Part shown: piece by piece, positions 32,443 through 37,777 of the stretch | Layout: each line of letters starts with the position of its first letter | Position numbering within the stretch: the first letter of the stretch is position 1 | Source of the DNA: Acidobacteriota bacterium | GTDB lineage: Bacteria; Acidobacteriota; Vicinamibacteria; Vicinamibacterales; UBA8438 | Reading direction: 5' to 3' | Assembly: GCA_011523845.1 (NCBI GenBank) | Contig: WTFV01000101.1 | Location: 1 to 37,777, forward strand | Length of the DNA stretch: 37,777 bases | Program-made: the position numbers and the translations under genes | The notes under the pieces: generated by a model | Databases searched by the model: none | Seen by the model: only the letters and a program-made list of their open reading frames with translations | Told to the model about the DNA's origin: nothing

Positions 32443-33150
32443 TTACCCGCGGGCGTCGTCGCTCTCGATGCGGCCGTCGACGAGGCGGACGAGGCGGCGG
32501 GCGCGGGCCATGACCCGCGGATCGTGGGTCGAGAACAGGAAGGTGACCTGCTGCTCGCGGTTCAGCGTCTCCATCATCTCCAGCAGCGCCTCGGCGGTTC
32601 CGGAGTCGACGTTGGCGGTCGGCTCGTCGGCCAGCACGACGGCGGGGCGGGACGCGATGGCCCGTGCGATGGCGACGCGCTGCTGCTGGCCGCCCGAGAG
32701 CTCCGACGGGCGCCGGTGCTCCATGCCCTTGAGCCCCACCTGTGCCAGCAGTTTCATGACCCGCTCCCGGCGCTCCGCCTCGGCGACGCCCTGGACGGCC
32801 ATCACGATCTCGGCGTTCTCGTAGGCGCTGAGAACCGGCAGCAGGTTGTAGGCCTGAAACACGAAGCCGATGCGATCGCGGCGCAGGCGGCTGAGCTCCT
32901 TGCGGGTGAGCGCCCCGAGGTCGGCGCCCTCCAGCCTGACCGTGCCCGACGTGGGCGTATCCAGGGCGCCGATCAGGTTCAGCGCGGTCGTCTTGCCGGA
33001 CCCCGACGGGCCGCTGATCGCCGTGAACTCGCCAGCGTTCACCGTCATCGTGAGACCGCGCAGCGCCTCGACGTGCTGATCCCCCTGCCGGTAGATCTTC
33101 GTGACGTCGTCGAGCGCGACGACGGGAATCCCACTGTTGCCACCGTTCAT
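32443..33150 (-). CDS. ABC transporter ATPase, LolD/MacB type
   Basis: 235 residues from ATG 33150, with AGGAG 6 nt upstream. Walker A GPSGSGKTT (47-55), Q-loop FQAYNLLPVLSAYENAE, signature LSGGQQQRVAIARAIA, Walker B VVLADEPTANVD and H-loop STHDP are all present. The sequence pattern is that of LolD/MacB/FtsE ATPases that energise FtsX-like permeases, and two such permeases lie upstream on the same strand. The set likely works in lipoprotein, peptide or signal export at the inner membrane. No MacA-type adaptor is in the window. Confidence 0.93.
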   Translation of the reverse strand: MNGGNSGIPVVALDDVTKIYRQGDQHVEALRGLTMTVNAGEFTAISGPSGSGKTTALNLIGALDTPTSGTVRLEGADLGALTRKELSRLRRDRIGFVFQAYNLLPVLSAYENAEIVMAVQGVAEAERRERVMKLLAQVGLKGMEHRRPSELSGGQQQRVAIARAIASRPAVVLADEPTANVDSGTAEALLEMMETLNREQQVTFLFSTHDPRVMARARRLVRLVDGRIESDDARG

Positions 33151-33365
33151 GAAGTCTCCTGGTAGTCTGCGCCGCGGCAGACGGCGCCGGCGCGGACGAT
33201 CCTCCAGCAGTCCGTGGTGCTGCAGCGTCGCACTGCGAGCGGCAAGGCGCCCAGGTGGCAAGGGCGACGAGGGAGCACGTTGGACATGTTTCGACCGAGG
33301 AGCAACGCAGTCTACGGGGGATTCATCGTCGCTCGAACGCAACGGCGCTTTCGCAGACGACGCCG

Positions 33366-34613
33366 CTACACCAGCCGAATCGTCTCCACGGGGTCGGCCT
33401 GCCCCGCCCGCCACGCGGGATAGACCCCGGACAGCAGGATGGCGACGAGCGCCGAGATGCCGATGAGCGCCACGTTCTCGCCGTAGATGCCGACCCGCAT
33501 GACGGTCGACATGCCGACGCCGGCCACCTCCATCTGATCGGCCGGGATCATGCCCGAGATGTCGATGCCGGTCGACGCGAGCCAGAGATACGGTCCGATG
33601 GTGACCGCGGCGGCGGCGGTCAGGCCGATCACCGCCAGCCAGGCGCTCTCGAGCATGATCAGCCGGAAGAGCTGTCCCGGACTGAACCCGACCGCGAGCA
33701 TGATGCCGAACTCGCGCAGGCGCTCCATCACGCTGACGAAAAGCGTGTTGAAGATGCCCGCGGCCACGAGGACGGCGAGCACCAGCATCATGACCTTGGC
33801 GCCGCCCACCTTCATGGCGATGAAGACCGCCAGGTCCGGCTGCAGCTCGTGCCACGCCAGCACGGCGACGTCCGCCGGCGCCTCGGCGCCGAGCGCGGCG
33901 ACCGCGGCGTCGCTGGCCCGCTGATCGTCGACGAACGCGGCAATCTGGATCGCCTCGTCGGGCGCGAAGCCGACCACCTCCCGGACGGCGTCGATGGGCA
34001 GCAGGCAGATGCCGGCGTCGACGCTGGGCGAGCCGGTGCGCACGATGCCGGAGACGCGCGCCAGGGCGCTGACGATCTCGCCCTCCTTGTCGGTCAGCGT
34101 GTAGACCAGCTTCGATCCGAGCTCGACGTCCAGGTTCGAAGCGAGCCTCTCGCCCAGGATGATGCCGCCGTCCGTAGAGGAGCCGAAGAACTCGCCATCG
34201 ACGATCGCCTCGATGAGCGACAGCGTCTCGTCGTCCTCCTGCTCGGGAGAGACCGCGATGAAGCCGGCGCCGACGTTCTCGCGCGCGGTCGCGAGCATCG
34301 CGAACCCGGTGATGCGCTCGACGACCCGGATGACGTGCGGGTCGTCCGCGGCGAGGCGCTTCAGCGCGTCCGTCCCCTGCACCGTGCGGGTCAGCGTGGG
34401 GGTGTCGAGATACTCCGGGTGCTGGATCGTCACGTGCCCGGCGCCGAGCCGCGCCGCCAGCCGGATCATGTCGGCCCAGTTGCGATCCTGCATCGCCATC
34501 ATGATCACGGCCAGGAAGACGCCGAAGACGATCGCCGAGAGCGTGATGTACGTGCGCCGGCGATTGCGCCACAGGTTGCGCCACGCCATCGTCGCGAGAC
34601 TGGTCCCTTTCAT
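33366..34613 (-). CDS. FtsX-like ABC permease 1
   Basis: 415 residues from ATG 34613 (GTG 34622 is nine bases earlier). The architecture is one N-terminal TM helix (ITLSAIVFGVFLAVIMMA) after WRNLWRNRRRT, a large periplasmic domain (~50-265) and three C-terminal TM helices with the FtsX-type segment ERLREFGIMLAVGFSPGQLF and ending YPAWRAGQADPVETIRLV. This is the LolC/E-MacB layout. It pairs with permease 2 and the ATPase. The 215 bp between it and the ATPase hold nothing else I can support. Confidence 0.92.
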   Translation of the reverse strand: MKGTSLATMAWRNLWRNRRRTYITLSAIVFGVFLAVIMMAMQDRNWADMIRLAARLGAGHVTIQHPEYLDTPTLTRTVQGTDALKRLAADDPHVIRVVERITGFAMLATARENVGAGFIAVSPEQEDDETLSLIEAIVDGEFFGSSTDGGIILGERLASNLDVELGSKLVYTLTDKEGEIVSALARVSGIVRTGSPSVDAGICLLPIDAVREVVGFAPDEAIQIAAFVDDQRASDAAVAALGAEAPADVAVLAWHELQPDLAVFIAMKVGGAKVMMLVLAVLVAAGIFNTLFVSVMERLREFGIMLAVGFSPGQLFRLIMLESAWLAVIGLTAAAAVTIGPYLWLASTGIDISGMIPADQMEVAGVGMSTVMRVGIYGENVALIGISALVAILLSGVYPAWRAGQADPVETIRLV

Positions 34614-34720
34614 CGCGGCCACCTTTGTCTCTCTACCGTATCTCTACCGTTTTCCTTCTCACTCGCCGGGACCGCAGCCGGCCGCGGCGAATCACTGCTG
34701 TTTCTTGCTCACTCGCCGGG

Positions 34721-34828
34721 GCCGTAGCGTGCTTGCGATCACTGATGCCGCATCGCCGCGCTCGCGCTCGTCGACACGCAGCGCATCCAGTGCCGTAGCG
34801 TGCTTGCGATCACTGATGCCGCATCGCC
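34721..34828. repeat. 37-bp direct repeat, 71 bp apart, over the permease 2 stop
   Basis: The block beginning GCCGTAGCGTGCTTGCGATC is at 34721-34757 and 34792-34828. The right copy contains the stop (34810) and last codons (AMRHQ) of permease 2; the left copy repeats them after the gene. Further degenerate copies of CACTCGCCGGG lie at 34659 and 34709. Confidence 0.85.
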
Positions 34829-36024
34829 TCCACCGGACTGATGCGGGCCGCCTTCAGCGCGGGGTAGATCACCGCCAGGAGCACCAGGACGACCAGGTTC
34901 GCCGTCGGGGCCGCGAACGTCGCCGGCGTCACGCTTGCCCGCCAGACCGTGGCGAACGTCGCGCTCAGCACCTGCACCCCGCCGAGCGCGCCGGTGTCGA
35001 TGCCGAACTCCACCAGGTACCACAGCGTCGGGACGGCGAGCGCCACGCCCGCCGCCAGGGCGAGGCCGGTCTGCAGGCCGCTCTCCACGAAGATGAGCCC
35101 CACGACTTGTCGCGGCTCGACGCCCAATGCCTTGAGGACGCCGAACTCGCGGATGCGCTCGAACACCGCCATCAGCATCGCGTTCAGGATGAGAATCGCG
35201 ATGACGATGTAAATCACCCCCGATACGATCTGCATCGACGCGTTGGCCGAGTCGAGATAGGTGGCCAGCGTCGGCAGCAGCGTCCGCCACGAGCGAGCGT
35301 CGAGGCCGGGGGCCAGCTCCTGCACCGCTTCGACGGCAGCAGGCAGTTCGACATCGTCCGGCTTGCGCACGACTATCCGGTGCGCGCCCGAGGGCAGCAC
35401 GAACAGCTCGCGGAAGGCCGCCTCGTTGAGAAAGACCGTGGAGCGGTCCACGCCGTCGCTCACGCTCTGCAGGATCCCGCGCACGGCGTAGAGATCGTTC
35501 GCGATGCTCCCGTCGGCCGCCTGGCTCAGGACGATCAGCTCGCCGCCGACCTCCAGGTCGAGCGACCGGGCAAGCCGCCGTCCGACGACGACGCCGAACG
35601 GATCGTCCTCGTCGAGCCAGGCTCCCTCGGCCAGGCGTGTCGAGATGGCGCTGACGCCGGCGTCGGCCCGCACGTTCACGCCCTGCAGCGACGCGCCGGC
35701 CGCCGATACGCCGGCCGCGGCGAGCCCGCCGCCGACGAGCCGCGGGCTCGCCCGGAATCCCGCCGCCTCCAGCGCGGGGATCAGGGCGTCGACGTCGTCG
35801 ATGCGGGTATAGAGCGACGGATCGTCCAGATAGGTCGGCGCGTGGATCTGCAGGTCGCCGATCTCGACGTCGATCACCGTCCGCTCCATGTCGGCCAGCA
35901 GGCCCTGGAGCATGGCGAACCAGACGACCATGGCGAAGAGACCGAACGCCATCGCGGCCACCGTGACCACGGTGCGCCGGCGGTTGCGGCCGATGTTCCG
36001 CCACGCCATCTTCAGGATGCCCAT
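34810..36024 (-). CDS. FtsX-like ABC permease 2
   Basis: 404 residues from ATG 36024; an upstream start at 36090 adds a low-complexity extension. It has the same four-helix LolC/E-type plan as permease 1: MAWRNIGRNRRRTVVTVAAM, a periplasmic domain (~45-255), FERIREFGVLKALGVEPRQV and a terminal YPALKAARISPVEAMRHQ. It is the first gene of the permease-permease-ATPase set. The two permeases are similar, suggesting duplication and a heterodimer as in LolCE. The ribosome binding site is weak. Confidence 0.92.
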   Translation of the reverse strand: MGILKMAWRNIGRNRRRTVVTVAAMAFGLFAMVVWFAMLQGLLADMERTVIDVEIGDLQIHAPTYLDDPSLYTRIDDVDALIPALEAAGFRASPRLVGGGLAAAGVSAAGASLQGVNVRADAGVSAISTRLAEGAWLDEDDPFGVVVGRRLARSLDLEVGGELIVLSQAADGSIANDLYAVRGILQSVSDGVDRSTVFLNEAAFRELFVLPSGAHRIVVRKPDDVELPAAVEAVQELAPGLDARSWRTLLPTLATYLDSANASMQIVSGVIYIVIAILILNAMLMAVFERIREFGVLKALGVEPRQVVGLIFVESGLQTGLALAAGVALAVPTLWYLVEFGIDTGALGGVQVLSATFATVWRASVTPATFAAPTANLVVLVLLAVIYPALKAARISPVEAMRHQ

Positions 36025-36189
36025 GTCCGGCTCGTGCCCGGCCTCACCGCCGGCTCGCGGGTCGGTCGCCGATCCTGCACCGAGGCGCACCGGCGAAGCG
36101 CAACTCGAGGACGGATGCCGCGGTCACGCGCCTTGCACCGCGAACGACGAACCTTGCCGCCGATCGGGTCGCCGGTCGGGTCGAGCCCG

Positions 36190-37239
36190 TCAGCGCGACG
36201 CCCCCTCGCCTCCCGCGGCCTCCCGCTCCTCGGCCCGGGCGCCGCTCAGCATGTTGACGATGCTGTAGTTGCCCTCGTGGCAGGCGTACTCGAAGAGCAA
36301 GTCGTCGGTCCGCCGCAGCGGCAGCTCGCCGGACCAGGGGCTGGTCCAGCGGGTCGGGTCCTCGACGGTGAACTCGTAGCGGAGCGTGTCGGCGTCGACC
36401 CGGGTGAACCGCTCGATGATGCGCAGGCTCTGGGTGCGTCCCCCGTTGGCGGCGCGGATGCGGATCACGTCGTTGCCGAACGACGAGCCCTCCTCGCTGC
36501 GGGCGATGTTGCGGGTCTCGACGACGAGCGTGTCGCCCTCCCAGTGACCGCGCATCTCGCCCAGCCACTGCGGAATCGGCCGGCCGAGGCGCGGGCGGCC
36601 GTCGAGCGGGATGATGCGCGTGTCGTGGATCATCTCGACCTGGATGGCGACGGTGTCAGGCGTCTGCAGGATCAGATAGTTGTTGTTGTAGCCGGTCGGC
36701 AGCATCGGCGGCCCCACCGACCACAGCATGCAGCGGTCGTTCAGGTCCATGTCGGTCCAGGTGTCGGCCGGACCCCGGGCGCTGCGCGCGGCCAGGCGGG
36801 CGTCCTCGTCCCGCTGCGCCTCGGGGGTCAGCGGCGGCAGGCGGCCGTCGGGCGGGTCGACGACGATCGAGGTCCGGCCGGTGGAGGCGACGCCCCTATC
36901 CAGCCAGAAGTTGTTGTAGAAGCCGGGCGCGCCGTCCTCGCCGACGTCCACGCTCTCGGTTGCCGCGGTCCGGCGGGCGGGCCGCGCGAGCAACTCGGCG
37001 TTGCGGTCGAGCACCTCCCGCTCCAGGTTCGCCACCTCCTCGGCGGTCAGCTCCGCTCGATCAGCCAGGTCCGCCGGGCGCTGCAGCGGGGTGATGGTCT
37101 TGTTGGTGTAGGTGCCCTGCAGGTCCGGATGGCCCCACGGGGTGCGCGGCGCGGTCTCCTGACCGCCTGCCGAAAGCGGCGCGAGGACGACGGCGGCGAA
37201 CACCACAGGGACTGCGGTGACGAGAGAGCAAACCTTCAT
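36190..37239 (-). CDS. Exported CHEGNY-family protein, paralogue 3
   Basis: 349 residues from ATG 37239 (GGAGG 6 nt upstream). The signal peptide ends SAGGQ. It matches paralogue 1 closely: TPWGHPDLQGTYTNKTITPL, ESVDVGEDGAPGFYNNFWLD, TSIVVDPPDGRLPPLTPEAQ, IIPLDGRPRLGRPIPQWLGE, GHWEGDTLVVETRNI and FEYACHEGNYSIVNML-GARAEERE. It lies upstream of the permease set on the same strand, 165 bp away. Function unknown. Confidence 0.88.
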   Translation of the reverse strand: MKVCSLVTAVPVVFAAVVLAPLSAGGQETAPRTPWGHPDLQGTYTNKTITPLQRPADLADRAELTAEEVANLEREVLDRNAELLARPARRTAATESVDVGEDGAPGFYNNFWLDRGVASTGRTSIVVDPPDGRLPPLTPEAQRDEDARLAARSARGPADTWTDMDLNDRCMLWSVGPPMLPTGYNNNYLILQTPDTVAIQVEMIHDTRIIPLDGRPRLGRPIPQWLGEMRGHWEGDTLVVETRNIARSEEGSSFGNDVIRIRAANGGRTQSLRIIERFTRVDADTLRYEFTVEDPTRWTSPWSGELPLRRTDDLLFEYACHEGNYSIVNMLSGARAEEREAAGGEGASR

Positions 37240-37325
37240 CTTTCGCCTCCTGGAACTGCGTGATCCTGCGCTCATGCTACGCCCTCGGGGAGTGGGCCGC
37301 AACCGCGGGCGGACACGCACCGAAC

Positions 37326-37775
37326 TCAGTTGAACACCATGAAGGCCAGCCACGCAAAGAACCCGGCATTCACGGCAACCAGCGCCGCGCCGGAGCTGTT
37401 CCGGTCCCTCCGCACAGCACCTGCCGCTGCCAGATAGACGCAGATCGGGAACAACCCCCACGCTAAAAACCGCGGTGTCGCGGCAAGATAGGCGGACGCC
37501 GGGCTGACCAGGGCGGCTGCCAGCAGCAGCGACGTTGGACGCTTGCGGGCCAGTCCGAAGGAGGCCGCCAGGACGCTCAGCGCCACCGCCGGCCAGAAGA
37601 GCAGGACAGGCCAGGCCTGCAACAGATCGGACCAGTGGGCAGGCACGTCAATCCAACGCGAAGATAGATAGTGTGTTCCTGATTGTTCCCGTCCATTCCC
37701 AAGAGCTCGACAATTGCTGAGCTTTTTTCTGAATCCCGTTCCCAGGCGCGCCCGTGCATTCCCGCTGAATCCCAT
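37326..37775 (-). CDS. Multi-helix membrane protein at right edge, possibly partial
   Basis: Residues ~50-149 form three to four TM helices (AWPVLLFWPAVALSVLAASF, LLLAAALVSPASAYLAATPR and LAWGLFPICVYLAAAGAV, then AALVAVNAGFFAWLAFMVFN), reminiscent of the C-terminal end of DUF2029/GT87-type glycosyltransferases. The first ~45 residues do not look like coding sequence: the region is more AT-rich and contains a hairpin with a T-run. The true start may be GTG 37646, or this may be the remnant of a larger gene. I do not recognise a specific function. Confidence 0.45.
   Translation of the reverse strand: MGFSGNARARLGTGFRKKLSNCRALGNGREQSGTHYLSSRWIDVPAHWSDLLQAWPVLLFWPAVALSVLAASFGLARKRPTSLLLAAALVSPASAYLAATPRFLAWGLFPICVYLAAAGAVRRDRNSSGAALVAVNAGFFAWLAFMVFN
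37702..37728 (+). terminator. Terminator-like hairpin with T-run (plus strand)
   Basis: AGCTC (37704-37708) and GAGCT (37719-37723) flank a CAATTG-centred loop and run into six T's (37723-37728). No plus-strand gene precedes it here, so it may mark the end of a lost gene or be chance. It lies in the AT-richer edge region. Confidence 0.4.
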
Positions 37776-37777
37776 GC

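Noticed and set aside
32443..34584. 713-residue minus-strand ORF spanning permease 1 and the ABC ATPase
   Set aside because: Only its last 235 residues are real (the ATPase). The earlier part is a shifted-frame shadow of the permease.
34159..37263. 1034-residue plus-strand ORF
   Set aside because: It is antisense to two permease genes' ends and a CHEGNY-family gene; its composition (R, D, V, H rich) is that of a GC-rich shadow frame.

Overview
The window is high-GC DNA (roughly two thirds G+C by eye), densely coded on both strands. It looks like a chromosomal segment of an Acidobacteriota bacterium, probably Vicinamibacteria-like. The clues are a secreted VWFA-related protein, FG-GAP and leucine-rich-repeat exported proteins, a PQQ dehydrogenase with a c-type heme, a heme/copper-monooxygenase-like protein, and three paralogues of an uncharacterised exported family (GHWEGDTLV ... 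CHEGNY) that is abundant in that phylum. This is inference from family content; there is no rRNA or marker gene here. I see no tRNA, rRNA, CRISPR array, transposase or integrase. No gene-free stretch exceeds 300 bp.

Layout. 1-2389: a secreted LRR protein (cut by the left edge) and a LuxR-type regulator. Each is preceded by a near-identical lux-box-like inverted repeat at matching promoter positions. 2435-5532: a CaiB/BaiF CoA-transferase, then an OLD/RecF-like ATPase with a translationally coupled TOPRIM-like DUF4276 partner, which is frameshifted and ends inside a REP-like palindrome. 5566-11225: a same-strand run of exported proteins (FG-GAP, VWFA-related with a zinc-ribbon-like tail, a small TM/coiled-coil protein, an unknown secreted protein, a heme/Cu monooxygenase-like protein). 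11482-12352: an orphan HepT-like protein and a TM coiled-coil protein with 21-bp coding repeats. 12460-14577: PQQ dehydrogenase. 14702-15423: a PIN toxin/RHH antitoxin pair. 15489-18803: a giant, internally duplicated CPBP protease. 18890-22421: DUF1697, SDR, TPR, EamA and EmrE-like proteins. 22477-26458: a two-gene operon of a PHP-SMC-like ATPase (TrlF-type) and an AlbA_2/HATPase protein. 26499-29907: a GOB-like B3 metallo-beta-lactamase-fold protein and two members of the CHEGNY family. 29920-30584: VapBC. 30633-32362: a Tat-exported phosphotriesterase-like protein and a Uma2 nuclease. 32443-36024: an ABC ATPase with two FtsX-like permeases. 36190-37239: the third CHEGNY paralogue. 37326-37775: a membrane ORF at the right edge.

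Two strands of biology stand out. One is exported and redox metabolism typical of a polymer- or organic-matter-degrading aerobe. The other is scattered genome-defence or conflict modules: ATPase+DUF4276, PHP-ATPase+AlbA_2, two PIN toxin loci, an orphan HepT and Uma2. The best candidates for undescribed systems are the TrlF-like/AlbA_2 operon and the LuxR regulator circuit controlling a secreted LRR protein. A recurring structural oddity is short direct repeats offset by about 71-78 bp (or 141 bp), each overlapping a start or stop codon, at five gene boundaries.
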